DNA of 64,000 nucleotides from JBGSYN01 sp041750975 (GTDB taxonomy: Bacteria > Pseudomonadota > Alphaproteobacteria > Geminicoccales > Geminicoccaceae): positions 44,957-108,956 of the forward strand of contig JBGSYN010000098.1 in NCBI GenBank assembly GCA_041750975.1, read 5' to 3'. Shown here in pieces: positions 8,417 to 16,688 of this stretch; within the stretch, counting starts at the first letter, position 1; each line of letters starts with the position of its first letter. The notes below the pieces were generated by a model. The model saw only the letters and a list, made by a program, of their open reading frames with translations. It searched no databases and was not told the DNA's origin. A program made the position numbers and the translations under genes.

Positions 8417-9787
8417 TTGTCGCGTAAGATTTACATCAAGACCTACGGGTGTCAGATGAACGTCTATGATTCGGAGCGCATGGCGCGGCTGATGGCCGCC
8501 CACGGCTACGATGACGTCGACACTCCTGGTGCCGCCGACCTCGTCGTTCTCAATACCTGCCACATCCGCGAAAAGGCTGCCGAAAAGGTTTATTCGGAAC
8601 TCGGCCGGCTACGTGAGTTGCGCGATGGGCCGGGCGGCAACGCCGCGATGCGGATCGCCGTCGCCGGCTGTGTTGCCCAGGCCGAGGGCGAGGCCATGCT
8701 TGAGCGTATGCCTGAAATCGACATTGTTGTCGGGCCGCAAGCTTATCATCGGCTGCCCGAATTGCTGGCGCTGCGGGCGCGGTCCGAAGGCGGCGTCGTC
8801 GACACCGAGTTCCCGGTTGTGAGCAAGTTCGACAGTCTCCCTCTGGAAGCAAACGCCGAAGCAATTTCGGCGTTCGTCACGATCCAGGAAGGTTGTGACA
8901 AGTTCTGTACGTTTTGCGTTGTGCCGTATACGCGCGGCGCCGAGGTTTCGAGACCAGCCGCGGATGTTGTCGAGGAGTGCAGACGTCGCGTGGAGGCAGG
9001 CGCGCGCGAGATCGTGTTGCTCGGTCAGAATGTGAACGCCTATCGCGGCGATGCACCGGACGGTGGTGATTGGAGCCTCGGCAGGTTGATCCGGGCACTT
9101 GCGGAGATCGACGGCCTCGATCGCATCCGCTACACGACCTCGCATCCGCGGGATATGGCCGAAGACCTGATCTCGGCGCATCGAGACGTGCCGCAGTTGA
9201 TGCCGTTCGTGCATCTTCCGGTGCAGTCAGGTTCGGACCGCGTGCTGGCCGCGATGAACCGCCGGCATACGGTTTCGGATTATTTGCGGCTGATCGATCG
9301 GTTGCGTTCGGCCCGCGCCGATCTTGCATTATCCTCCGACTTTATAGTCGGTTTTCCTGGCGAGCGGGACGAGGACTTCGAGGCAACGCTGTCACTGGTT
9401 CGCGCCGTAGGTTTTGCGCAAAGTTTCTCATTCAAGTACAGTAGTCGACCAGGGACACCAGGATCGGTAATGCCGAAGCAAATTGGCGAAAAGATTAAGT
9501 CTGAGCGACTCCAATCGCTGCAGGAACTCTTGGCCCGCCAGATGGTTGAATATCAGCGGGCGAGTATCGGTCGACGTTTGTCTGTCTTGTTCACCAAACC
9601 CGGTAGGCATGCAGGGCAACTCGTCGGCCAGTCGGCCTACCAGCAGGCGGTTCATGTGAAGACCGAATGTCATCGAATCGGCGATCTCGTCGATGTCGAC
9701 ATCGAGCATGCTGGACCGCACAGTCTTGCGGGTTCCATCGCCGTCAAATCGTCCATTACGCCGCAAAGTCTTGCACTCGCACTTTGA
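8417..9787 (+). CDS. miaB: tRNA-2-methylthio-N6-dimethylallyladenosine synthase
   Basis: Radical-SAM methylthiotransferase converting i6A37 to ms2i6A37 in tRNA. It has the N-terminal MTTase domain with its three cluster cysteines (TYGCQMN, NTCHIREKA, AGCVAQ), the radical-SAM CxxxCxxC (GCDKFCTFCVVPYTRG) and a C-terminal TRAM-like domain. TTG 8417 (456 residues) begins just before the conserved KIYIKTYGCQMN and has gaggga upstream. An in-frame TTG at 8351 would add 22 residues without family support. Its stop overlaps the likely start of phoH. Confidence 0.95.
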   Translation: MSRKIYIKTYGCQMNVYDSERMARLMAAHGYDDVDTPGAADLVVLNTCHIREKAAEKVYSELGRLRELRDGPGGNAAMRIAVAGCVAQAEGEAMLERMPEIDIVVGPQAYHRLPELLALRARSEGGVVDTEFPVVSKFDSLPLEANAEAISAFVTIQEGCDKFCTFCVVPYTRGAEVSRPAADVVEECRRRVEAGAREIVLLGQNVNAYRGDAPDGGDWSLGRLIRALAEIDGLDRIRYTTSHPRDMAEDLISAHRDVPQLMPFVHLPVQSGSDRVLAAMNRRHTVSDYLRLIDRLRSARADLALSSDFIVGFPGERDEDFEATLSLVRAVGFAQSFSFKYSSRPGTPGSVMPKQIGEKIKSERLQSLQELLARQMVEYQRASIGRRLSVLFTKPGRHAGQLVGQSAYQQAVHVKTECHRIGDLVDVDIEHAGPHSLAGSIAVKSSITPQSLALAL

Positions 9788-10845
9788 AGGTAAGGATCAA
9801 CACGCTGAAAACGCTTGAGCCTGATGTTGAGCAGGTATTGGCCCGTCGCCGGCTGCAAATCGAAGACAACAATCAATGTGCGCAGCTATTCGGTCAACAT
9901 CATGTCAATATTGCGAGGATCGAGCGGAGCCTGCCGGTCCAGATCATTGCCAGAGGTAATGAACTCGTCATCCAGGGCGAAATCGAAGCTGATGTGGAAA
10001 CGGCTGCATCGGTGATCGAGGATTTGCACAGACAGGTGCTGCGCGGGTTTCCGATCGGCCGACAGGAAGTCGATGCCGCCATTCGCATGGTCAGGGCCGG
10101 CGAAGGCCGCAACGGGGCCGATGCCAACCTAGTGGAAGTCAAGACCGAACGCCGGCTGGTCGTGCCCCGTTCACCGAACCAGGCCCGCTACATCCGGGCC
10201 ATCGAGAATCACGACTTGGTGTTCGGACTGGGCCCGGCGGGCACCGGCAAAACCTATCTCGCGGTCGCCGTCGCGGTCGCCATGATGAAGGCCCGGCGGA
10301 TCGATCGCATCATTCTTTCGAGGCCAGCCGTCGAAGCCGGTGAGCGGCTCGGATTTCTGCCCGGCGACCTCAAAGAAAAAGTCGATCCCTATCTGCGGCC
10401 GCTTTATGATGCGTTGCATGACATGTTGAGTGAGGGCAAGCTCACGGCGCGGCTGGATAGCGGCGAGATCGAAATAGCACCTCTTGCCTACATGCGTGGT
10501 CGTACGTTGAGCAATGCGCTGGTGATCCTGGACGAGGCGCAGAATACGACGCCGGCACAAATGAAGATGTTCTTGACAAGGCTGGGTGAGAATTCGCGGA
10601 TGGTGGTCACTGGGGACCCGTCGCAAACGGACCTGCCACGAGGTGTCGAGTCGGGACTGTCCGACGCCGTTGCCAAAATCCAGAACGTCGAAGGCGTTTC
10701 GGCGGTATTTTTCGACCGCCATGACGTCGTTCGTCATCCTTTGGTAACCCGCATCATTCAGGCTTACGAGGAAAGCGACGAACGGGTCGCGAACCGTCTC
10801 GACCAATTGGCACCGAATCTGGCGCCGGCGTCTCAAGGGAGTTGA
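9784..10845 (+). CDS. PhoH-like ATPase
   Basis: A PhoH family P-loop ATPase of about 353 residues, the usual partner of YbeY in RNA/ribosome quality control; its activity is poorly defined. Walker A is GPAGTGKT, Walker B is ILDEAQNTT, and VVTGDPSQTDLP is typical. An N-terminal KH-like region precedes it. The start is uncertain: TTG 9784 overlaps the miaB stop, whereas a CTG at 9805 has a better aagga site upstream. The open frame extends back to 9667, inside miaB, and is not convincing there. Confidence 0.9.
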   Translation: MKVRINTLKTLEPDVEQVLARRRLQIEDNNQCAQLFGQHHVNIARIERSLPVQIIARGNELVIQGEIEADVETAASVIEDLHRQVLRGFPIGRQEVDAAIRMVRAGEGRNGADANLVEVKTERRLVVPRSPNQARYIRAIENHDLVFGLGPAGTGKTYLAVAVAVAMMKARRIDRIILSRPAVEAGERLGFLPGDLKEKVDPYLRPLYDALHDMLSEGKLTARLDSGEIEIAPLAYMRGRTLSNALVILDEAQNTTPAQMKMFLTRLGENSRMVVTGDPSQTDLPRGVESGLSDAVAKIQNVEGVSAVFFDRHDVVRHPLVTRIIQAYEESDERVANRLDQLAPNLAPASQGS

Positions 10846-10892
10846 CCTGACAAGGCCGATCGGATCCCCGGATACGATCTCAAAGTTGAAAA

Positions 10893-11462
10893 ATGGAAAG
10901 CGAATCTAGCCAACCTATTGAGGTGACGATCGAGGCTCCGGCCTGGAACGCGGTCGTCACCGAGCTCGACCATCTGGTCAGGTGCGCCGCCGCCGCGGCA
11001 CTTGATGAGCTTGGATCGGAAGCACGCAGCCGAGCCGAGATCAGCGTCATTCTCACCGATGACGACGCGATTCGAGAACTGAACGCCCGGCATCGCGATC
11101 AAGACAAGACGACCAATGTCCTGTCTTTTCCCACATTTCCGCGAGATGACTTCATGCCACGGCACGGACCGCTCTTGCTCGGCGATCTTGTGCTCGCCCA
11201 TGAAACCGTTGCCAGGGAAGCTCGCGAGACGGGCAAATCCTGTGAGGCGCATCTCTCGCATCTGGTCATTCATGGGGTGCTTCATCTGATCGGCCATGAT
11301 CATGAAGACGAGGTTGAGGCCGCGACCATGGAGAACGCGGAACGACGACTGATGGCGATGCTTGGTTATGACGACCCTTATGCGTTCGATGATGCCGGTG
11401 CGGACGACGCCGGCTCGAAGCGGGAGGCGATGAGTGAGGAGGCCGCGGCATGCGCCAGATGA
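10893..11462 (+). CDS. ybeY: Endoribonuclease/rRNA maturation factor YbeY
   Basis: A 189-residue metalloprotein of the YbeY family, involved in 16S rRNA 3' maturation and 70S quality control. The zinc motif HGVLHLIGHDHEDE and the upstream TTNVLSFPTF and LLLGDLVLA are diagnostic. A longer acidic/alanine C-terminal tail (DDAGADDAGSKREAMSEEAA) extends past the fold. The gene overlaps corC by 13 nt, and phoH-ybeY-corC is the standard order. Confidence 0.95.
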   Translation: MESESSQPIEVTIEAPAWNAVVTELDHLVRCAAAAALDELGSEARSRAEISVILTDDDAIRELNARHRDQDKTTNVLSFPTFPRDDFMPRHGPLLLGDLVLAHETVAREARETGKSCEAHLSHLVIHGVLHLIGHDHEDEVEAATMENAERRLMAMLGYDDPYAFDDAGADDAGSKREAMSEEAAACAR

Positions 11463-12358
11463 GCCGTCCAGACGAATCCGGCTCGATCCTCGAGACTTTC
11501 GTCCGTCGGCTGCGCGAGCTCACCGGGCGCGGCGATGGTGACGCTGGTTTGCGTGAAACCCTCGAAGAATTGATCGAGGATACCGAGACCCTGCCACACG
11601 AGCAGTTCACGCAAGAGGAGCGGACACTGCTCTTGAATGCGCTAAGCTTTGGTGGCCTCCGAGTCGACGATGTGATGATCCCTCGAGCCGACATCGAGGC
11701 CATCGAAGTGGGCGCCGGCCTGGGCGATGTGGTGAGGGCGATGCAGCGGGCGGCGCATACGCGGCTGGTCGTCTATCGCGATAATCTCGACGACGTGCTC
11801 GGCATCATGCATTTGCGCGATCTCCTGCCTTTCTGGGGTGATGGCGAGACCTTCGATCTGGAAGCTCTGGTGCGGGAAGTTCTGGTCGTGCCGCCCTCGA
11901 TGCGGGTGATCGACCTGCTGCTCGAGATGCGGGCCACGCACCATCATGTCGCTGTCGTTGTCGATGAATTCGGCGGCACCGACGGCTTGGTCACAATCGA
12001 GGATCTGGCCGAAGAGATCGTCGGCGAGATTCATGACGAGCAGCAAAAACTGCAAACCCCGAGGATTGTCCAGAACGACGACGGCAGCGTCGACGCCGAT
12101 GGCAGGGTCGATCTCGAGGATCTCGAAGCGCATCTCGACATGAAGTTGCTGTCCGACGAGGAACGCGACGAGGCCGACACCCTAGGCGGTCTGATCTTCA
12201 CCATCGTCGATCGGGTTCCGGCAAGAGGCGAACTCGTCAGCCATCCGGCAGGGTTGCAGTTCGAGATTGTCGACGCCGACCCGAGGCGGATCAAACGCGT
12301 GCGGATCCGTCCGGTGGCGGCCGGCTCCCCGGCTGTTGTCGACGGTCCCGGAAGCTGA
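11450..12358 (+). CDS. corC: CorC/HlyC family CBS-domain protein
   Basis: A 302-residue soluble CBS-pair protein with a C-terminal CorC_HlyC (transporter-associated) domain. The typical VDDVMIPRADIEAIEV opens the first CBS motif and VDEFGGTDGLVTIEDLAEEIVGEI closes the second. CorC proteins are linked to Mg/Co efflux or membrane functions. In this cluster it is next to lnt, the usual place. Its ATG lies inside the end of ybeY, suggesting coupling. Confidence 0.92.
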   Translation: MRQMSRPDESGSILETFVRRLRELTGRGDGDAGLRETLEELIEDTETLPHEQFTQEERTLLLNALSFGGLRVDDVMIPRADIEAIEVGAGLGDVVRAMQRAAHTRLVVYRDNLDDVLGIMHLRDLLPFWGDGETFDLEALVREVLVVPPSMRVIDLLLEMRATHHHVAVVVDEFGGTDGLVTIEDLAEEIVGEIHDEQQKLQTPRIVQNDDGSVDADGRVDLEDLEAHLDMKLLSDEERDEADTLGGLIFTIVDRVPARGELVSHPAGLQFEIVDADPRRIKRVRIRPVAAGSPAVVDGPGS

Positions 12359-12383
12359 ACCTCAAGGCAATGTTCACGCATTG

Positions 12384-13928
12384 ATGCGCCGTCGCTACCA
12401 TTGGCTGGCCGCACTGGTCGGGGGTGCGGCGACTGCGCTCGCCCTGCCGCCAATCGGGGTCGTTCCGGTCGTCTTTCTCTTCGCCTTGCTTTTGGCGCTG
12501 ATCCGTGGCGCCGGATCGAGCCGGCAGGCCCTGTTTTATGGCTGGTGCTTCGGCTTCGCCTTCTATCTCACCGGGCTCTACTGGATCGCGATCGCTTTCT
12601 TTATCGAGGCCGAGAAGTTCGGGCCGATCGCCATTCCGGCGGTGCTGTCGCTGACAGCCACGATGGGCCTGATCGTCGGCTTGATGGCGGCTTTGACCTA
12701 TCGGTGCCGTCTTGCCGTGCCAGAGGCCCATGCATTGCTATTCGCCGTCTTCTGGACGCTCGGCGAAATGGTACGCAGCAATCCCGGGCTGCAGTTCCCC
12801 TGGAATCCGGTGGCGATCGTCTGGGCCGATTGGCCGGCCATGATGCAGCTTCAGGCCTGGATCGGCACACCTGGTCTGAGCTTCTTGACGGTATTCCTCG
12901 CAGCCTTGCCGGTCAGCCTGATCGAGCGCCGCGGCAACGGCAAGTGGCTTGCGCCGGTCGTCAGCCTGACGATCCTCGCAATCTGCTGGGGTGCCGGGGC
13001 ATGGCGCCTCGATCGTCTGCAGCTTACCGAACCGACGGGTACTTCGCTTCGCCTCGTGCAGCCGAGTATTCCACAAGAGGAAAGGATGCGCTCGGGCTTC
13101 AACCGGCAGCATTTCGAGCAGCATTTGCAGCTTAGCGGCGGTGCCGGAAACACTCCGGCCGATCTCGTGATCTGGGCCGAGACCTCGGTACCCTACGCAT
13201 TGCAGACATACCCCGAGGTCGGTCGCGCTATCGCCGAAGCGTCGCCGGGCGATGGCTGGGCTGTCGTCGGCGCCAATTTCTTCGAGAATGAAGGCGAACT
13301 CATCGCCCACAACAGCCTTTGGACCGTGGCCCCGACGGGCCGCATTGCGGGACGCTACGATAAAGTCGATCTCGTCCCGTTCGGCGAGTTCATGCCCTTC
13401 CGCCCGCTGTTTCGTGCCCTTGGCGTGGAAGGCGTTGCGGCCGGAAATATCGATTTTCGGGCCGGGCCCGGACGAATGACCATGGCGCTCGACGGGATCC
13501 CCGCGTTCAGCCCGCTGATCTGCTATGAGGCGGTTTTCTCGGGCGCTGCCACGGATGGAACAGGGCGCGCCGACTGGCTCTTGAACATCACCAATGACGG
13601 CTGGTTCGGCGACAGTTTCGGTCCCTTCCAGCACCTTGCCATGGCCCGCGCCCGATCGGTTGAGGAAGGGCTGCCGCTGGTCCGCACCGCCAATAACGGT
13701 ATCTCGGTGGTGACCGATGCCTATGGCCGGATTCTGACGAGCCTGCCCCTCGACGCGGTCGGCACGATCGAAGCGCTGTTGCCGCCTCGTCTGGCGATGC
13801 GCCCGTTCTTCGTGCGCAACCAATGGGTGGTGGGCGCGCTGCTCGTCGCGGCCGCCGCCCTGGCCCTGGTCATCGACCGTGCGCTCAGACCCCATGGATT
13901 GAAACCCGAGGACGGGTTGCGTACGTAG
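12384..13928 (+). CDS. lnt: Apolipoprotein N-acyltransferase
   Basis: A 514-residue inner-membrane enzyme adding the third acyl chain to lipoproteins. The N-terminal half holds several membrane helices and the periplasmic half is a nitrilase-like domain. The catalytic triad is visible: Glu in WAETSVPYA, Lys in GRYDKVDLVPFGEFMP and Cys in LICYEAVF. A last transmembrane segment lies near the C-terminus (VVGALLVAAAALALVI). ATG 12384 lies 25 nt after corC; an open frame to 12267 lies within corC and is unlikely. The window encodes probable lipoproteins (GspD and the autotransporter). Confidence 0.95.
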   Translation: MRRRYHWLAALVGGAATALALPPIGVVPVVFLFALLLALIRGAGSSRQALFYGWCFGFAFYLTGLYWIAIAFFIEAEKFGPIAIPAVLSLTATMGLIVGLMAALTYRCRLAVPEAHALLFAVFWTLGEMVRSNPGLQFPWNPVAIVWADWPAMMQLQAWIGTPGLSFLTVFLAALPVSLIERRGNGKWLAPVVSLTILAICWGAGAWRLDRLQLTEPTGTSLRLVQPSIPQEERMRSGFNRQHFEQHLQLSGGAGNTPADLVIWAETSVPYALQTYPEVGRAIAEASPGDGWAVVGANFFENEGELIAHNSLWTVAPTGRIAGRYDKVDLVPFGEFMPFRPLFRALGVEGVAAGNIDFRAGPGRMTMALDGIPAFSPLICYEAVFSGAATDGTGRADWLLNITNDGWFGDSFGPFQHLAMARARSVEEGLPLVRTANNGISVVTDAYGRILTSLPLDAVGTIEALLPPRLAMRPFFVRNQWVVGALLVAAAALALVIDRALRPHGLKPEDGLRT

Positions 13929-14137
13929 ACAGAGCTTTTGCAGCAAAGGCGATTGTGCCATATGCCTGACCTGGGGTACCGCATCGCCACGGATTGTCGG
14001 CGGTCAGACTTGATCGCGCACACCCTTGCTGGTTTCAAAGTCCGCAAACGCATAGACAGCACTCTAGTAACCTCGCTGGCGCCAAGCGCCGGCAACCCAG
14101 TATTGCGTCGAATAGAAGATAGATAAGGAATGCATCG
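13929..14137 (+). promoter_or_regulatory. lnt-metK intergenic leader with GC-rich hairpin
   Basis: This 209-nt gap holds no convincing gene; many Alphaproteobacteria have a small HTH regulator here, and none is seen. A strong hairpin lies at 14075-14093 (8-bp stem gctggcgc/gcgccggc with one G-T pair, caa loop), about 45 nt before the metK ATG. It has no T-run, so it is not a classic terminator. A possible aagga ribosome site precedes the ATG. None of the SAM riboswitch motifs I know is recognisable. Confidence 0.45.
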
Positions 14138-15304
14138 ATGGTCGCGTCTGACTACCTATTTACGAGCGAATCCGTGGCAGAAGGTCATCCGGACAAGATC
14201 TGCGATCGGATATCCGATGAGGTCGTCGATGCCTATTTGAGGGCTTATCCCGAGGCGCGCGTCGCCTGCGAAACGCTGGCCACGACTAATCGTCTGGTAA
14301 TTGCCGGCGAGGTTCGCGGTCCCGAAACCATAACATTCGATCATATTCGTTGTCTGGCGCGGGATGCTGTGCGCGAAATCGGTTATGAACAGTCCGGTTT
14401 CGATTGGCGACGGCTGGAGATCGACGTCTATCTGCATGAGCAGTCGGTCGACATCGCTCGTGGCGTCGATCTGGCGGAAGACAAGGACGAAGGTGCGGGC
14501 GACCAGGGGATCATGTTCGGTTTTGCCTGCACCGAAACGCCGGGGATGATGCCGGCCCCGATCTTCTACGCCCACGATATTCTCAAGCGCCTCGCCAAGG
14601 CGCGGCACAGCGGCGAATCTCCCGAGCTCGGCCCGGATGCGAAAAGTCAGGTGACGCTGCGCTATGCCAACGGACAGCCGGTCGGAATCGCCTCGATCGT
14701 GGTCTCGACCCAGCATGGTGCCGAGGTCAGCCAGGGCCGGGTGCATGAAATCGTTCGCTACCATGTCAAGGCCGCGTTACCGGACGGTTGGGAATGCCCG
14801 GCCAATGAATTCTACGTCAATCCGACCGGCAATTTCGTGATCGGCGGGCCCGATGGCGACGCCGGACTGACCGGGCGCAAGATCATCGTCGACACCTATG
14901 GAGGGGCCGCACCGCATGGCGGCGGAGCATTTTCCGGCAAGGATCCGACCAAGGTCGACCGTTCGGCCGCCTATGCCGCGCGCCATCTGGCCAAGAATGT
15001 CGTTGCGGCCGGGCTCGCCGACAAGTGCCTGATCCAGGTCTCTTATGCCATCGGCATCTCAAAGCCGCTGTCGATCTACGTCGATACTCAAGGCACGGGT
15101 CGGGTCGACGAGGGGCGGCTTGGCGAAGTCCTGATGGATATCGATATGAGTCCCCGAGGCATCCGCAAACGGCTCGACCTCAATCGCCCGATCTATGCCC
15201 GGACTTCGGCCTACGGCCATTTCGGGCGTGAGTTCGAGGACGATGGCGGGTTCTCTTGGGAGCGTACGGAACTTGCCGACGATTTGAGGCGTGCGTTCAA
15301 CTAG
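14138..15304 (+). CDS. metK: S-adenosylmethionine synthetase
   Basis: A 388-residue enzyme making SAM from methionine and ATP. Signatures are EGHPDKICDRISDEVVDA, the GAGDQGIMFGFACTET hexapeptide region, and GGGAFSGKDPTKVDRSAAY. Full length and intact. SAM supplied here feeds the neighbouring methyltransferase and radical-SAM enzymes (TrmB, MiaB). It overlaps trmB by 14 nt. Confidence 0.98.
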   Translation: MVASDYLFTSESVAEGHPDKICDRISDEVVDAYLRAYPEARVACETLATTNRLVIAGEVRGPETITFDHIRCLARDAVREIGYEQSGFDWRRLEIDVYLHEQSVDIARGVDLAEDKDEGAGDQGIMFGFACTETPGMMPAPIFYAHDILKRLAKARHSGESPELGPDAKSQVTLRYANGQPVGIASIVVSTQHGAEVSQGRVHEIVRYHVKAALPDGWECPANEFYVNPTGNFVIGGPDGDAGLTGRKIIVDTYGGAAPHGGGAFSGKDPTKVDRSAAYAARHLAKNVVAAGLADKCLIQVSYAIGISKPLSIYVDTQGTGRVDEGRLGEVLMDIDMSPRGIRKRLDLNRPIYARTSAYGHFGREFEDDGGFSWERTELADDLRRAFN

Positions 15305-16022
15305 GTTTTCGTCGACACCGGTCGATGCGGGCTCCGCCGCGGACCGGCCGCGGCGAGTTCTCTACGGCCGGCGATCGGGCCCGAGGCTCAGTCCCGCGCG
15401 GCGCCAGCTGCTCGACGAGCTTCTGCCTGCGTTTGTCCTCGAATTGCCGGTACAAGGCTGTTTGCGGCCGGCCAGTTTGTTCGGCCCAATTCAGCGGCGA
15501 TTTGCACTCGAAATCGGTTTTGGCGGCGGCGAGCATCTGGCCTGGCAGGCAATAAACCATCCCGAAATCGGATTTATCGGCGTCGAACCCTATACCAACG
15601 GTGTCGCCAGCCTTGTCGCGCAGATCGACGCCGCAAATCTAGCCAATGTGCGCATCTTGCAGGACGATGCGCGACTGCTGCTGGCAATGCTCGAGCCCCG
15701 ATCCGTTCATCAGATTTTCGTCCTGTTTCCAGACCCCTGGCCCAAGACCCGCCATCACAAGCGCCGGATCGTCAACGCGACGACCGCCGAACTGATGGTT
15801 CGGGCACTGCTTCCGGGTGGCGAACTGCGGCTGGCGTCGGACGATAGGGAGTATGTACGGTGGATGTTCGCTGCCATGCGCCAGCAGCCGGGGCTGCGTT
15901 GGCTGGCGGATCGCCCGGCGGACTGGCTTCGACGTCCCGCCGACTGGCCGGCGACGCGATATGAAGAGAAGGCGATTGCAGCGGGTCGCGCCCCGGCATT
16001 CCTTCGGTTCATCAAGGATTAG
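15291..16022 (+). CDS. trmB: tRNA (guanine-N7-)-methyltransferase
   Basis: A 243-residue SAM-dependent enzyme making m7G46 in tRNA. The SAM motif is LEIGFGGGEHLAWQA, and the family signature is VLFPDPWPKTRHHKRRIV. It begins with GTG 15291 inside the metK 3' end. The N-terminal ~35 residues are basic, as is common in the alphaproteobacterial form. Confidence 0.96.
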   Translation: MRSTRFSSTPVDAGSAADRPRRVLYGRRSGPRLSPARRQLLDELLPAFVLELPVQGCLRPASLFGPIQRRFALEIGFGGGEHLAWQAINHPEIGFIGVEPYTNGVASLVAQIDAANLANVRILQDDARLLLAMLEPRSVHQIFVLFPDPWPKTRHHKRRIVNATTAELMVRALLPGGELRLASDDREYVRWMFAAMRQQPGLRWLADRPADWLRRPADWPATRYEEKAIAAGRAPAFLRFIKD

Positions 16023-16118
16023 TCAAGGGCAGGTTGAACCGGCCGCGTTCGAAAAACCTTGCACTGAGCGCCGGAAGATCGCATATCACAACTAGCTTTC
16101 ATCTGAGCCTTGAATTTT

Positions 16119-16146
16119 GGAGCGGGCCTTGACGTCCGCTCCTTTT
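16119..16146 (+). terminator. Terminator-like attenuator hairpin before rimP
   Basis: A 9-bp stem, ggagcgggc (16119-16127) with gtccgctcc (16134-16142; one G-T pair), has a 6-nt loop and is followed by TTTT (16143-16146). It ends only 8 nt before the GTG start of rimP, so as an active terminator it would stop transcription just ahead of the rimP-nusA-infB operon. It could end the metK-trmB transcript or attenuate this operon. Confidence 0.7.
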
Positions 16147-16154
16147 GGTATGCT

Positions 16155-16649
16155 GTGACGGCAGAATCGACGACTGAAGAAATTATCTCCGCCTTGCTCG
16201 AACCGGCCATCGACGATCTCGGCTACGAGCTTGTCCGGGTCAAGCTGCACGCAGCACCCCGCCGGACCTTGCAGGTCATGGTCGAGCCTGCCGATCACGG
16301 CTCAGAGATGACTGTCGAAGGTTGCGCCGAGATCAGCCACGTGCTGTCGGCGATTCTCGATGTCGAGGATCCGATCGGCGGCACCTATGATCTGGAAGTG
16401 AGTTCGCCGGGGCTCGACCGTCCGCTTGTCAAGCCTCAGCATTTTGAACGGTTCAGCGGATTGGAAGCACGCGTCGAGGCGCGCGAACCGGTCGAAGGAC
16501 AAAGGCGGTTCCGCGGCCGGCTGCGAGGATTGAAGGATGGTCACGTCATACTCGAGATTGGTGACAGCGAGCAGCGGATTGCCTTGGACAACGTCAAGAA
16601 GGCAAAACTGGTGTTGACGGACGAACTGCTGGCCAGCGCCCGCCACTGA
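16155..16649 (+). CDS. rimP: Ribosome maturation factor RimP
   Basis: A 164-residue factor for 30S assembly. Typical stretches are PAIDDLGYELVRVKLH, VEGCAEISHVLSAILDVEDPI and YDLEVSSPGLDRPLVKPQHFERF, followed by the C-terminal SH3-like part. GTG 16155 is preferred. A TTG at 16110 in the same frame would place the coding sequence through the terminator hairpin. It heads the classic rimP-nusA-ylxR-infB cluster. Confidence 0.93.
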   Translation: MTAESTTEEIISALLEPAIDDLGYELVRVKLHAAPRRTLQVMVEPADHGSEMTVEGCAEISHVLSAILDVEDPIGGTYDLEVSSPGLDRPLVKPQHFERFSGLEARVEAREPVEGQRRFRGRLRGLKDGHVILEIGDSEQRIALDNVKKAKLVLTDELLASARH

Positions 16650-16688
16650 AACTGGAGATGCGGATGACGTGTTGTGAAGGAGTAGTCG

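Noticed and set aside
13938..14126. 62-residue open frame between lnt and metK
   Set aside because: It shows no HTH pattern, no good ribosome site and no family resemblance; treated as chance.
13929..14137. Possible SAM riboswitch before metK
   Set aside because: The sequence lacks the SAM-II core (gatttaa ... gctaaa) and the SAM/SAH signature; a ggcaacc string alone is not enough.
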